A stretch of 64,000 nt of DNA from Actinocorallia herbida (GCF_003751225.1 NZ_RJKE01000001.1:3720001-3784000), one strand, 5' to 3'; counted from the stretch's first letter, positions 41,903 through 50,447 are shown. The notes: a model not told the origin generated them from the letters alone. Numbers and translations are program-made.

Positions 41903-43390
41903 GTGGAGCGACCCGAGACCCTGGCTGAGCCCAGCCACATAGCCGAGGCCGCCGATTCCGGGGAGCCGATGCCCCGGCACGTCAAGATCGCGATCGGGGT
42001 CCCGATCCTCGCGGCCTTCGTGATGATCCTGAACGAGACCGTCATGGGCGTGGCGATCCCGAAGCTGATGACGGAGTTCGCCGTCACCGCGACCGCCGCG
42101 CAGTGGCTGACCACCGGCTACCTGCTGACGATGGCGGTGGTCATCCCGACGACCGGCCTGATCCTCCAGAGGTTCAGCACCCGGTCCGTCTTCATCACGG
42201 CGACCTCCCTCTTCGCGTTCGGCACGCTGCTCGCCGGGCTCGCACCGCACTTCGGCGTGCTGCTCGTCGCGCGGGTCGTGCAGGCGTCGGGGACGGCACT
42301 GGTCCTGCCGCTGCTGATGACCACGATCCTCACCCTCGTCCCCGCGTCGCGGCGCGGCCGGACGATGGGGCTGGTGTCCGTCGTGATCGCGGTCGCCCCC
42401 GCCGTCGGCCCGACGTTCTCCGGGCTGATCCTCGCCTCCCTGAGCTGGCGGTGGCTGTTCCTCGCGGTGCTGCCCATCGCGGCCGTGACGGTGATCATCG
42501 GTGCGGCCCTGGTGAAGAACAGCGGGACGCCGCGGCCGGTCCGGTTCGACCTGCCTTCCGCGCTGCTGTCGGCCGTCGCCTTCGGTGGCCTGATCTATGG
42601 GCTCAGCGCCATCGGCGAGTCCGCGGGCGGCCACGCCCCGGTCGCCCCGGTGTTCCCGCTCGCCGCCGGGGCCGTCGCGCTCGCGCTGTTCGTGGCGCGC
42701 CAGCTGAGGCTCCAGCGGGAGGACGCCGCCCTGCTCGATCTCCGCCCGCTGCGGAACCGCTCGTTCGTCATCGGTGTACTCCTGCTGCTCGTCGCGATGG
42801 GCGCGCTGTTCGGCGCGCTGATCCTGCTGCCGATCTACCTCCAGACGATCCGCGGTCTGACGACCTTGGAGACCGGCCTGATGCTGCTGCCCGGCGGCCT
42901 CATGATGGGGCTCGTCTCGCCCTTCGTCGGTCGGCTCGCCGACCGCTTCGGCCCGCGCCCGCTGGTCATCCCCGGCACCCTGGCGCTCGCCGTCTCGCTG
43001 GTGATGATGAGCATGCTCGACGCGTCCACGCCCATCGGATTCGCGATCACCGCTCATGTCCTCACCAGCCTCGGGCTGGGCTTCGCGATGACTCCGCTGA
43101 TGACCTCAGCGCTCGGCTCCCTCGACGCGGACCTGTACTCCCACGGCAGCGCGATCATGAACACGCTCCAGCAGCTCGCCGGCGCCGCGGGAACCGCCCT
43201 CTTCATCACCATCATGACGATGAGCTCCACCTCATCCGCCGAATCCGGTACTGCCCCCCTCGCCGCACAGTCCACGGGAATCCAGGACGCCTTCCTCTGC
43301 GGCGCGGTCCTCGGCCTCCTCGCCATAGCGCTCTCCTTCCTCATCAAGCCCGTCGACAAGGCCCTCACCAAGGAAGTGGCGTTCCACTAG
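41903..43390 (+). CDS. LmrB-like DHA2 (14-TM) multidrug efflux MFS transporter
   Basis: 495 residues, GTG start. About 14 membrane segments. DHA2 signatures: FVMILNETVMGVAIPKLMTE in TM1, WLTTGYLLTMAVVIPTTGL in TM2, LLVARVVQASGTALVLPLLM (motif C region), and VSVVIAVAPAVGPTFSGLIL (antiporter motif in TM5). These resemble LmrB of Bacillus, which exports lincomycin and other drugs by proton antiport. The 5' leader has a short ORF and an intrinsic terminator, suggesting induction by a translation inhibitor. A 13-bp hairpin terminator follows. Confidence 0.9.
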   Translation: MERPETLAEPSHIAEAADSGEPMPRHVKIAIGVPILAAFVMILNETVMGVAIPKLMTEFAVTATAAQWLTTGYLLTMAVVIPTTGLILQRFSTRSVFITATSLFAFGTLLAGLAPHFGVLLVARVVQASGTALVLPLLMTTILTLVPASRRGRTMGLVSVVIAVAPAVGPTFSGLILASLSWRWLFLAVLPIAAVTVIIGAALVKNSGTPRPVRFDLPSALLSAVAFGGLIYGLSAIGESAGGHAPVAPVFPLAAGAVALALFVARQLRLQREDAALLDLRPLRNRSFVIGVLLLLVAMGALFGALILLPIYLQTIRGLTTLETGLMLLPGGLMMGLVSPFVGRLADRFGPRPLVIPGTLALAVSLVMMSMLDASTPIGFAITAHVLTSLGLGFAMTPLMTSALGSLDADLYSHGSAIMNTLQQLAGAAGTALFITIMTMSSTSSAESGTAPLAAQSTGIQDAFLCGAVLGLLAIALSFLIKPVDKALTKEVAFH

Positions 43391-43398
43391 CGATCGTT

Positions 43399-43432
43399 AC
43401 GGCCCCCGCGAGAATTTCTTCGCGGGGGCCGT
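43399..43432. terminator. Bidirectional hairpin terminator
   Basis: ACGGCCCCCGCGA pairs perfectly with TCGCGGGGGCCGT around GAATTTCT, between the efflux gene and the convergent acetyltransferase gene. Confidence 0.9.
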
Positions 43433-43439
43433 CCCGTTC

Positions 43440-44027
43440 TCAGGACGCGGCCGGTCGCGCCGCGCTTCCCACGATCCTGGCGAACATCAGCATGTCCCGC
43501 CGCTCGCCGCCGACCTCGCCCCAGGACCGCAGCAGCCCTTCGCAGGTGAAGCCCGCTTTCTCCGCCGTCCTGACCGATCCGGCGTTCCACGGCTCGATGT
43601 GCAGCTCGACGCGGGCGGCGCCCAGGTGCGCCCCCGCCCATTCCGCCAGCGTCCCGACGGCCGCGGCCGCGATGCCCGACCCGCGCGCCGACGCCACGAC
43701 CCAGTACCCGATCGACACCCGCCCGAGGTCCAGGTCGCGGATCCACACCCCGACGTGCCCGACCGTCCGGCCCCGCTCATCGACGATCGCGAACGGATAG
43801 CCCGTCCCGTCCTCCGCCCGTCGGAACTGCCGCTCGACGAACGCCCGCCCCGCCTCCTCGCTCCACTCCCGCGGCACCGTGGTGATGACCGGAATGTACG
43901 GATCCTCCGCCGCCTCCCGAAGCACCTCGGCGTCCCCGTACGCCCACTCCCGCAGCACCCGCTCCCCGAACCGGATCCGCGGCACCGCCAGCCCGCCCAC
44001 CACGCCTCCCCCTCCGGAACGCCCCAC
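43440..44027 (-). CDS. GNAT family N-acetyltransferase (RimJ/RimL type)
   Basis: 195 residues. GNAT features: VGHVGVWIRDLDLGRVSIGY (strand 4), WVVASARGSGIAAAAVGTLA (the acetyl-CoA-binding R-G-x-G/A loop, here ARGSGIA), and VELHIEPWNAGSVRTAEKAG. Most like RimJ/RimL or aminoglycoside-type small-molecule acetyltransferases. ATG at 44027; the first 15 residues are Gly-rich, so a GTG start near 44000 is also possible. It converges on the efflux gene with a shared terminator. Confidence 0.88.
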   Translation of the reverse strand: MGRSGGGGVVGGLAVPRIRFGERVLREWAYGDAEVLREAAEDPYIPVITTVPREWSEEAGRAFVERQFRRAEDGTGYPFAIVDERGRTVGHVGVWIRDLDLGRVSIGYWVVASARGSGIAAAAVGTLAEWAGAHLGAARVELHIEPWNAGSVRTAEKAGFTCEGLLRSWGEVGGERRDMLMFARIVGSAARPAAS

Positions 44028-44245
44028 CGCACGCGGAGACTACCGACCGGTCGGCGCCCGATGTGCTTCCAGTACTGGTAGAAGGCCATCTGCCGCGCGA
44101 CTCCACCCGCGGAAACCGATGCGCGAACACCGCCAGAAAGTCCGAAAACTGCCGAGACCAAGCATCAACATCAACAACGACCACGGATCAATAAATACAC
44201 GGAGGCACATATTGATCACCACCTGTCGTTGCAATGCTAGGCCAC

Positions 44246-44539
44246 GTCCTGTGAATCTTGGTGTTCGGCTCGTCATGAGCTGACCGATGCCGCCTGGGCG
44301 AGGGTGGAGCCTCTTCTTCCCGTCCAGGCGGCTCGTGGTGGCCGGCGGCCGGATCGCCGGACGGTGTTGAACGGGATCTTGTGGAAACCGGCGTCGGGCT
44401 TCCGTGGCGGGGTCGCTGCATCGAACGGCTCAAGCAATGGCGCGCCATCGCCACCCGCCACGGCAAACCCGCCCACCACTGCCAAGCCGGGATCACCCTG
44501 GTCGGCGCACTCCTCTGGATCGACCGAGATCCACCGGAC
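44246..44539 (+). mobile_element. IS5-like insertion sequence remnant with internal deletion
   Basis: From 44274 the frame reads HELTDAAWARVEPLLP and GRRPDRRTVLNGILWK, the N-terminus of IS5-family transposases. From about 44408, in another frame, comes CIERLKQWRAIATRHGKPAH and ITLVGALLWIDRDP, the C-terminus. The central catalytic DDE region is gone. Matching ends GTCCTGTGAATC (44246) and GATCCACCGGAC (44528) form an imperfect inverted repeat (10 of 12). Non-autonomous fossil element. Confidence 0.8.
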
Positions 44540-44836
44540 ACTCTCTGGCCCGAGCGGCGCCCGCGCCGCCGCGGAAAGGCTCGGGCGGGGACTCGCGGCC
44601 GGGCCTTCGGTGGCGGTGCGGCCAGGAGGGGCGGGCCGCGGCGCGACGCCGGCCGCGCCGCTCGCGCCGTTGTCGCCCATCACCGAGACGCGCGCCCGCT
44701 CGTCGGCGTGCGCGGTCCGGTTCTGGAGCAGGACCGCGACCGGGCGCGAGTCGCCCGCGCCGATCGTGACGGTGCCCTCGGCCGGTGTCGCGGTGTCGCG
44801 GTGTCGCGGTGACGCCGTCGTGGCGACCTTCGCCAT
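44540..44836 (-). pseudogene. Possible N-terminal gene fragment cut by the IS remnant
   Basis: From ATG 44836 the frame reads AEGTVTIGAGDSRPVAVLLQ and RTAHADERARVSVMGDNG, which resembles Ig-like domains of actinobacterial cell-surface proteins (V-x-V-x-x-G...V-x-V-x-N). It then becomes low-complexity and runs into the insertion-sequence remnant. Could be the start of a gene destroyed by the element. Weak evidence; a chance frame cannot be excluded. Confidence 0.3.
44784..44815. repeat. 8-bp tandem repeat, four copies
   Basis: GGTGTCGC three times, then GGTGACGC. The unit is not a multiple of three and sits near the start of the possible gene fragment, so slippage would shift its frame. Confidence 0.85.
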
Positions 44837-44959
44837 GAGAGGTCCTGCCTCTGAGGTCGAGGATCCTGAGCCGTGGGGAAGCAGGGCTCGTCGGCCGGTC
44901 GGGACCGGGCGGGGCGAGGGCCCGACGGCGTTGACGACGGAGGCCTCCGGCCGGGATAT

Positions 44960-45100
44960 GTCATGATGTGGGCGTTATTGGCGAGCGGGGACTGAGGAAG
45001 CCGGTGTGAATCCGGCGCGGTCCCGCCACTGTGAACGGCGCGCCTGCCCGCCGTCCGAGAGGACGGGGACGGCGGCGAGCCGGAAGCCAGGAGACTCACC
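44960..45100 (+). ncRNA. Cobalamin (B12) riboswitch
   Basis: The conserved core GAGGAAGCCGGTGTGAATCC is followed by GCGGTCCCGCCACTGTGAAC (44994-45037), and the B12 box AGCCGGAAGCCAGGAGAC is at 45078-45095, with a variable stem between. This is the hallmark of a cobalamin riboswitch. Downstream, CTCCCC (45133) can pair with GGGGAG (45142), which contains the RBS of the next gene, a translation-blocking expression platform. Confidence 0.95.
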
Positions 45101-45132
45101 CGTCTCGCCTCCTCGCGACGTCTGGGGCGGAT

Positions 45133-45147
45133 CTCCCCGGAGGGGAG
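45133..45147 (+). promoter_or_regulatory. RBS-sequestering hairpin downstream of the B12 riboswitch
   Basis: CTCCCCGGAGGGGAG: the 6-bp stem covers the GGAGGGGAG ribosome-binding site 8 nt before GTG 45156. Probably the off-state stem of the riboswitch. Confidence 0.7.
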
Positions 45148-45155
45148 TCGGCCTC

Positions 45156-45512
45156 GTGCCCGTGGAATGTGCCCGGAGCCTGCCGTGCAGGGTCACGGTG
45201 TGCCGTGACTGCTGCTGCGGCAGCCCGAAGATCGCCGGTGTCGACCACGACGCGCAGCTCGCCCGGCTGCGCGCCGAGGCCGAGGTCCGCGTGTCGGACT
45301 GCCTCGACGTCTGCGAACGCGCGAACGTCATCGTCGTCCAGCCCTCCGCCGAAGGCCGCGCCGCCGGAGCCCGCAACATCTGGCTGGAGTTCGTCAACGG
45401 CGCGGCCGCCACCGAGGACGTCGCCGCCTGGCTGCGCGCCGGAGGCCCCGGCGTGGCCCCCATGCCTCCCATCCTCGACCTCCACCTCTTCACCCCGCCC
45501 CGCCGCCGCTGA
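45156..45512 (+). CDS. Riboswitch-controlled thioredoxin-like 2Fe-2S protein
   Basis: 118 residues from GTG 45156, chosen by the GGAGGGGAG RBS. N-terminal CRDCCCG and a later DCLDVCERAN supply the Cys ligands of a (2Fe-2S) ferredoxin-domain protein with thioredoxin-like fold. The B12 riboswitch directly upstream implies expression when cobalamin is low. The family is often near cobalamin synthesis or transport genes; a redox or metal-handling role in B12 metabolism is inferred. The gene stands alone here. Confidence 0.9.
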   Translation: MPVECARSLPCRVTVCRDCCCGSPKIAGVDHDAQLARLRAEAEVRVSDCLDVCERANVIVVQPSAEGRAAGARNIWLEFVNGAAATEDVAAWLRAGGPGVAPMPPILDLHLFTPPRRR

Positions 45513-45526
45513 CCTCGCGGGGTCCG

Positions 45527-46099
45527 TCACCGGCGCGCGCGTCCCTCGAGGAACTCGTCGATCGTCCGGTGCGCTCTCGTGCGCCCCGGCGCGCGGCCCA
45601 GGAGCAGCGCGTCGACCAGCAGCGGCGAGATGACCGAGGTGACGACGTCCTCGGCCTCGTCCTCCGGCACCGCAGCGTCGCCGAGCGCGGCGTGGAAGGG
45701 CGCCAAGAGGTCGGTGATGTAGCGGCGGCGCAGGTCGGCCACCGACGGATCGAGCGCGACCGCGGCGACGAGCGCCTGGAGCATCCCGCCGACGGGTCTG
45801 TCGCGAAGCCTGTCGCAGAGCCGGTCGACCTCGGCGTGCAGGTCGGTGCCGAGGTCCCCGGCCGGCTCGCGCGGGGTGAGCGGGGCGACGGCGACGAGCG
45901 CCTCCAGCACGGACCGCGGCGACGGCCAATGCCGGTAGACCGTCGAGCGGGAAACGCCGGTGACGGTGTGCAGTCGCTGCGGGGTCAGCGCGGCGGCGCC
46001 CTCGCTCAGCAGCAGCTCGAGGGCGGCGGTGAGGACGACGGCCGTGGTGTCCCCGGTGGGTCCCGTGGGGCGTCCTGGTCTGGTCACGAGGGTTAACAC
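45527..46099 (-). CDS. TetR family regulator
   Basis: 190 residues from GTG 46099 (second codon TTA, rare in this DNA); GTG 46087 is an alternative that would skip it. HTH near residues 38-57 (LTPQRLHTVTGVSRSTVYRH). Divergent from the cupin gene at 46170, so it probably controls it. No clear palindrome could be assigned in the 70-bp intergenic region. Confidence 0.87.
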   Translation of the reverse strand: MLTLVTRPGRPTGPTGDTTAVVLTAALELLLSEGAAALTPQRLHTVTGVSRSTVYRHWPSPRSVLEALVAVAPLTPREPAGDLGTDLHAEVDRLCDRLRDRPVGGMLQALVAAVALDPSVADLRRRYITDLLAPFHAALGDAAVPEDEAEDVVTSVISPLLVDALLLGRAPGRTRAHRTIDEFLEGRARR

Positions 46100-46169
46100 T
46101 ACAACTTGTCCCGGAATTCAATTAACGGTACGTTCTGCACCGCAAACCCCTGGACGTGAAGGAGGGCCC

Positions 46170-47063
46170 ATGCGCCCGCACGTGGAACTCGTCGACGAAC
46201 GCGACCTCATCTGGCACCTTGCGGAGTTCCAGCACGCCACCGGTGCCGCCGAGCAGCGCAACCTCAGCTACGACGAAGAGGACGGGTCGGCCTCCCTCAA
46301 GGTCCGGTTCGCCTCCGACTGGTCGCGGCCCGCGGGCGTCCACAGGGCCGACACCGAGTGGTACGTGCTGTCCGGCAGCGTCACCGTCGGCGGCACCGTC
46401 CTGGGCGCCGGCGGATACTGGACCGCTCCCGCGGGCGTCTGGACGCCTCCCGTGTCCGCCGCCGAAGGGACCGAGATCCTCCTGTTCCGCGAGTACGGCG
46501 ACTGGCACTTCGACCTCGCCGCGGAAAGCCTGCCGGGAGTCCGCGACGACCAGGCCCTCGTCGTCCTCGACACCGCGGCGATGCCGTGGATCGATGTCGC
46601 GGACGGCAGCCCCATGCGGTTCGACCTCGGCGGCACCCCCGTGCCCGGCCTCTACATCAAGCTGCTGCACCGGGACGAGAAGACCGGTTTCTACACACGG
46701 CTCATCAAGGCCAAGCCCGGCTGGCGTGAGGAGCCGCTCGCCCACCACCCGTGCAGTGAGGAGGCCTACTGCCTCGACGGCGGCTTCGACTACAACTACG
46801 GCAGGATGTGGCCCGGCACCTACTTCTGGCGGCCCGCCCTCATCCGGCACGGCGACTTCACCGCCGACGCCGAGCTCGGCTGCACCTGGATCGTCCGCTC
46901 CGACGCCGACCTCGTCGACTGGTACACCGACGATGCCCGCGTCGTCATGACCGGCGACCCGACGAACTGGGGCGACGGATTCCCGCAGAGCGTCGGTCCC
47001 CGGTACGTCGAGCCGGTCCGCTCCCGCAGCATCGGCCCCTGGCAGGATCCCTCCTACCAGTGA
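46170..47063 (+). CDS. Cupin-domain protein (DUF4437-like)
   Basis: 297 residues. Bicupin layout: WSRPAGVHRADTEWYVLSGS and TVLGAGGYWTAPAGVW in the first half; ITKP-like core IKAKPGWREEPLAHHPCSEE and YCLDGGFDYNYGRMWPGTYF in the second. The His/Glu residues (H58, E62; HHPCSEE) could bind a metal. AAGGAGG lies 4 nt before the ATG. May be a dioxygenase or isomerase of a small carbonyl substrate. A strong terminator follows. Confidence 0.85.
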   Translation: MRPHVELVDERDLIWHLAEFQHATGAAEQRNLSYDEEDGSASLKVRFASDWSRPAGVHRADTEWYVLSGSVTVGGTVLGAGGYWTAPAGVWTPPVSAAEGTEILLFREYGDWHFDLAAESLPGVRDDQALVVLDTAAMPWIDVADGSPMRFDLGGTPVPGLYIKLLHRDEKTGFYTRLIKAKPGWREEPLAHHPCSEEAYCLDGGFDYNYGRMWPGTYFWRPALIRHGDFTADAELGCTWIVRSDADLVDWYTDDARVVMTGDPTNWGDGFPQSVGPRYVEPVRSRSIGPWQDPSYQ

Positions 47064-47190
47064 CCCAGGTCCGGTCCCGGCCGGTACCCGCGCCCGCAGA
47101 CCGGGTGCCGGGAGCGGTGGCCGGATCCCGTCGGCCTTGAGACGAGCTGGCCGCCCGGCGTCGCGGCGCCCGTCCCGGCGCCGTCGGGAC

Positions 47191-47234
47191 GAACACAGCG
47201 AGCACCCTGCCGGGGCAGGGCGCTCGCTGTGTTC
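47191..47234. terminator. Bidirectional terminator, two-part hairpin
   Basis: Outer arms GAACACAGCGAGC/GCTCGCTGTGTTC (13 bp, perfect) enclose an inner CCCTGCC-GG-GGCAGGG stem. Lies between the convergent cupin and DyP genes. Confidence 0.92.
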
Positions 47235-47242
47235 CCGGTCGG

Positions 47243-48427
47243 TCAGGCGAGGAGGGTCTCGCCCATCCAGCCGTCGGGGCCGCAACCCGGGGGCAGGGCG
47301 AAGACGGCGGAGCCGATCGTCGTCGTCCAGAGGTTGAGGAGGTCGGCCTCGGCGAGGCGCCGCTGGACGGGGATGAACTGCCGGGCGAGGTCGGCCTGAT
47401 AGGCGGCGAACAGCAGGCCCGACTCGACCACGCCGTCGTCGGACAGGCCGTCGTCGTAGTTGTAGCCGTGCCGCAGCATTCGCTGGGCGGGGTCGTCGAC
47501 GCGGGCCAGGCGGATGTGCGCGGCGGCGTCGATGACGGGGAGGCCGAAGCGGTCCGCGGCCTGGAAGTCGGGCTCGTCGTGCTCCTTCCGCCCCGTCAGA
47601 GGGGCACCGTCGGTGATCTTCCTGCCGATCGCGAACTCCTTGGCCGCCTCGTCGGCCTCATCCCATTTCTCGAGGTTCATCTGGATTCGCCGGAGTGCCA
47701 CGAGGGTGCCGCCGCGCAGCCATTCCGGGCCGCTGGAGATCCAGACGGCCCGGTCGAGGTCGGTGGGCTGGACCGTGCCGTCGAGCTGGCCCATGAGGTT
47801 GCGCTGGGTCTGCCCGACCTCCTGGGACGATTCCGGCCTCCGGAAGCCCCGCTGGGTCCACTTCACCGTCGCGAACGCGCGGGCGTCCTTGGCGATGAGG
47901 CGGAGCGCGTGGGTGAGGGTGACGGAGTCCTCGCAGCGAAGCTGGACGAGCAGGTCGCCACCGGTCCACCGGTCTTCGAGCCGGTCGGTCCTGAAGGCGG
48001 GCAGCGCGGTGAGCGGCCGTTCGTGCTCGAGCTTCGCGGCGGTGAACAGGCCGGGGCCGAACCCGAACGTCACGGTCAGGCGGGCCGGGATCGCCGCGAG
48101 TTCCGGCTGCGCGTCGGCCAGGCCCGCCCGGCCCTCGGTGAGGCGGCGGGCGTCGTCGGTGAGCAGCCGCATCAGCCGGCCGAGGGCCTCGCGGTCGGTG
48201 CCCGGCCTCAGCTCGAGGCCGAGGAACACCGCGTGCGCCTGCGGGTAGGTGGAGACACCCGCTTGGTGCACGCCATGGAACGGCTCGCGCTCCGGGAGGC
48301 CGTTCGGGGCCGGGGTTTCCGGGCCTCCGCCGCGGCCCGCGAGGTGGCCGCCGGCGGCGGCGAGGGAGCCCGCCGCCACCGCCCCACCGACGAACAGGCC
48401 GCGCCGGGTCAGGGTCTGCCGGTCCAT
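47243..48427 (-). CDS. Dye-decolorizing (DyP) heme peroxidase, Tat-exported
   Basis: 394 residues. A twin-arginine signal (TRRGLFVGG) leads the protein. DyP motif GxxDG as GQLDG (213-217), and AAHIRLARV (about 302-310), the segment carrying the proximal heme His in the family, followed by MLRHGYNYDDG. Reduces peroxides with broad electron donors outside the membrane. The ATG overlaps the PCuAC stop by one base (TGATG). In Streptomyces DyP (DtpA) works with copper proteins in GlxA maturation; a similar link is likely here, by context. Confidence 0.93.
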   Translation of the reverse strand: MDRQTLTRRGLFVGGAVAAGSLAAAGGHLAGRGGGPETPAPNGLPEREPFHGVHQAGVSTYPQAHAVFLGLELRPGTDREALGRLMRLLTDDARRLTEGRAGLADAQPELAAIPARLTVTFGFGPGLFTAAKLEHERPLTALPAFRTDRLEDRWTGGDLLVQLRCEDSVTLTHALRLIAKDARAFATVKWTQRGFRRPESSQEVGQTQRNLMGQLDGTVQPTDLDRAVWISSGPEWLRGGTLVALRRIQMNLEKWDEADEAAKEFAIGRKITDGAPLTGRKEHDEPDFQAADRFGLPVIDAAAHIRLARVDDPAQRMLRHGYNYDDGLSDDGVVESGLLFAAYQADLARQFIPVQRRLAEADLLNLWTTTIGSAVFALPPGCGPDGWMGETLLA

Positions 48428-48954
48428 CAGTGGCCGCCGCCCGTGTAGTTCTCGTTGCCGCCCTTGAACTCCTTGGCGAGCGCGGTGAACTCGATCTTCG
48501 ACCCGTCGGACAGGGTGAGGGTGAACGCGACCTCCGCACCGGCCTTGAGCGGCTCCTGCACGTCCATGAGCATGAGGTGGAGGCCGCCCGGCTCGAGCTC
48601 CAGGCTGCCGCCGGCCGGGACGACGAAGCCGCCCTCCTTCGGCTGCATCTGCATCTCGCCGCCGTCGCCGACGACCTCGTGGAGCTCGACCACGGCCGAG
48701 GCCGGGGTGGCGGCGGAGGCGACGGTGACGTCGGCGCCGGTGGTGTTCTTCAGCGTGCCGAAGGCCGCGGTCATGCCCTTGTCGACGATCTTGACCCATG
48801 GGTCGGTGACGGTGAGGGCGGCCGCGGGCGCCTGCGCCGAGGCGGTGGCCGACGGAGCGGAGGCGGCCGCCTCGGTGGTGGTGCCCTCGGCACCGCAGGC
48901 CGCGATCGGCAGGGCGAGGAGGCTGAGGGTGGGGACGATCAGACGCTTGTCCAT
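48427..48954 (-). CDS. PCuAC-type copper chaperone lipoprotein
   Basis: 175 residues. Signal peptide with lipobox LPIAAC (Cys near residue 20), then an Ala/Thr linker and the PCuAC domain. The Cu(I) motif is present: ELHEVVGDGGEMQMQ followed by GGLHLMLMD (H...M-x-M...H-x-M). Delivers copper to a target such as cytochrome oxidase or a radical-copper oxidase outside the membrane. Translationally coupled to the DyP gene and followed upstream by a PepSY protein, forming a copper/heme operon. Confidence 0.93.
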   Translation of the reverse strand: MDKRLIVPTLSLLALPIAACGAEGTTTEAAASAPSATASAQAPAAALTVTDPWVKIVDKGMTAAFGTLKNTTGADVTVASAATPASAVVELHEVVGDGGEMQMQPKEGGFVVPAGGSLELEPGGLHLMLMDVQEPLKAGAEVAFTLTLSDGSKIEFTALAKEFKGGNENYTGGGH

Positions 48955-49037
48955 GAGGAGATTCCTTGGGGGAGAAGTGAGGAAGGCCAGAGGGCCTCGG
49001 CGGCGACCTCGTGAAGGTCGCCGCAGAGGCGGCCGCC

Positions 49038-50447
49038 TCAGCCGTCCACCCGGGCTCCGCGCTTCTTGATCGCGCCGACGACGGCGTCGATGAGGAGGAA
49101 GGCGAAGAGGGTGCAGCCGAACAGGGGGATGAGCCAGGCGGCGAAGAGGGCGCCCGCCGCCAGGAGCGCGAGCAGCCGACGGGGCGCGCCGCGCCAGGCG
49201 CCGCGCGGGATCGGGCGGCCGAAGCCGTGCCTGCCGCGCCGCCACCACATCCGGTAGCCCAGGACGATCAGGACGATCAGCGAGAGCGCCAGCAGGGCCA
49301 GCAGGATCTGGTTGGCGAGGCCGAACAGGGCGCCCATGTGGGCGGAGATACCGATCGCGGTGAGCTTGGCGAGCGGTGGATGGTCCGCGAAGCGGAGGGT
49401 GTCCAGGACTTCGCCGGTCGTGGGGTCGAGGGCCTTGGAATCCTGCCGGATCGGCCATGCGCGGTCGGTCTGCTTGACCACGAACGCGTCGTCGGCCTTC
49501 GCGGGGTAGACGGCCTCTACCCGGCCGTCCAGATCGGCGGACGCGAGGATCGCGTCGAGGTCGACCGAGGAGGCGTGGTCGTGGCCGTCGCCGGCGGCGG
49601 AGCCGTGGTGGGCCGTGGTGGTGCCGGAGAGGGTCGGGGTGACGCCGTTGAGCTTGGTCTGCAGGACGTCGACGCGCTTTCCGGCGTTGGCCGACCAGGT
49701 GAGCCCGGTCGCGGACAGGAACAGGAACCCGACCGCCGCCCAGATGCCGACGGTGCCGTGCAGGGACAGGGTGCGCTTGCGGCCCTTCGCCTTCAGATCC
49801 GGGACGGCGAGGTCGCGGCGGCGCCTGCGTGTGCGGGAGATCCACAGGACGAGGCCCGCGAGGACGACGACCCACAGCCAGGACGCGGCGGTCTCGCTGT
49901 AGTAGCGGCCGGGCTCGCCCAGGTGCAGGTGGCGGTGCAGCTGGGAGATCCAGGCCCGGAACGGGGTGGCCTCGGACCCGCCGTAGACGACGAGTTCGCC
50001 TTTCACCTCGCCCTTGTACGGGTCGACGTAGACGGCGAGCCGTTCCGACTCGCCGAGGCCGGGGGCGTCCATGAGGACACGGGTGGTGGCCCCGTCCTCC
50101 ACCGACGGCCGGACGGCCAGGACCGTCGCGGTGGGCTTGGCGGCCCGGGCGGCGTCGACCTGCCGCTGGACGGGCAGGCGGTCCCCGGAGACGGGGACGG
50201 CCAGCCGGTCGGCGTAGATGATCTTCTCGGCCTGCCAGGAGCACGCGTAGAGCAACCCGGTGACGGCGGCGACGAGCAGGAAGGGCGCGATGAGCACGCC
50301 CGCGTAGAAGTGCAGGCGCAACGCGAGCGCCTGGAGCCCGCCGACGGAGGCGGGCCTGGTGGACCGCTCAGCCGCAGGCTGGACGGGCGTGGGGGAGTGC
50401 ACGGACAACGAAGGTCTCCATGGCGGTCTCTCATGGCGCGCGGGCAC
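49038..50447 (-). CDS. PepSY-associated membrane protein
   Basis: 469 residues from GTG 50447; TTG 50408 (5 nt after GGAG) and GTG 50402 are other possible starts. Four or five membrane helices: FYAGVLIAPFLLVAAVTGLL early, WLWVVVLAGLVLWISRTRRR, IWAAVGFLFLSATGLTW, then a C-terminal pair. A His-rich loop HHGSAAGDGHDHASS may bind metal. Typical of PepSY-TM proteins in copper or iron loci, possibly a reductase-like component. It opens the PCuAC/DyP group. Confidence 0.85.
   Translation of the reverse strand: MPARHERPPWRPSLSVHSPTPVQPAAERSTRPASVGGLQALALRLHFYAGVLIAPFLLVAAVTGLLYACSWQAEKIIYADRLAVPVSGDRLPVQRQVDAARAAKPTATVLAVRPSVEDGATTRVLMDAPGLGESERLAVYVDPYKGEVKGELVVYGGSEATPFRAWISQLHRHLHLGEPGRYYSETAASWLWVVVLAGLVLWISRTRRRRRDLAVPDLKAKGRKRTLSLHGTVGIWAAVGFLFLSATGLTWSANAGKRVDVLQTKLNGVTPTLSGTTTAHHGSAAGDGHDHASSVDLDAILASADLDGRVEAVYPAKADDAFVVKQTDRAWPIRQDSKALDPTTGEVLDTLRFADHPPLAKLTAIGISAHMGALFGLANQILLALLALSLIVLIVLGYRMWWRRGRHGFGRPIPRGAWRGAPRRLLALLAAGALFAAWLIPLFGCTLFAFLLIDAVVGAIKKRGARVDG

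Noticed and set aside
41309-43057. Long open frame on the minus strand opposite the efflux gene
   Set aside because: It is His/Gln/Arg/Asp-rich antisense of a clear transporter and has no domain; typical GC-rich shadow.
43440-44027. Aminoglycoside acetyltransferase linked to the efflux gene
   Set aside because: The fold is generic RimJ/RimL type and the genes are convergent with a terminator between, so no resistance operon is supported.
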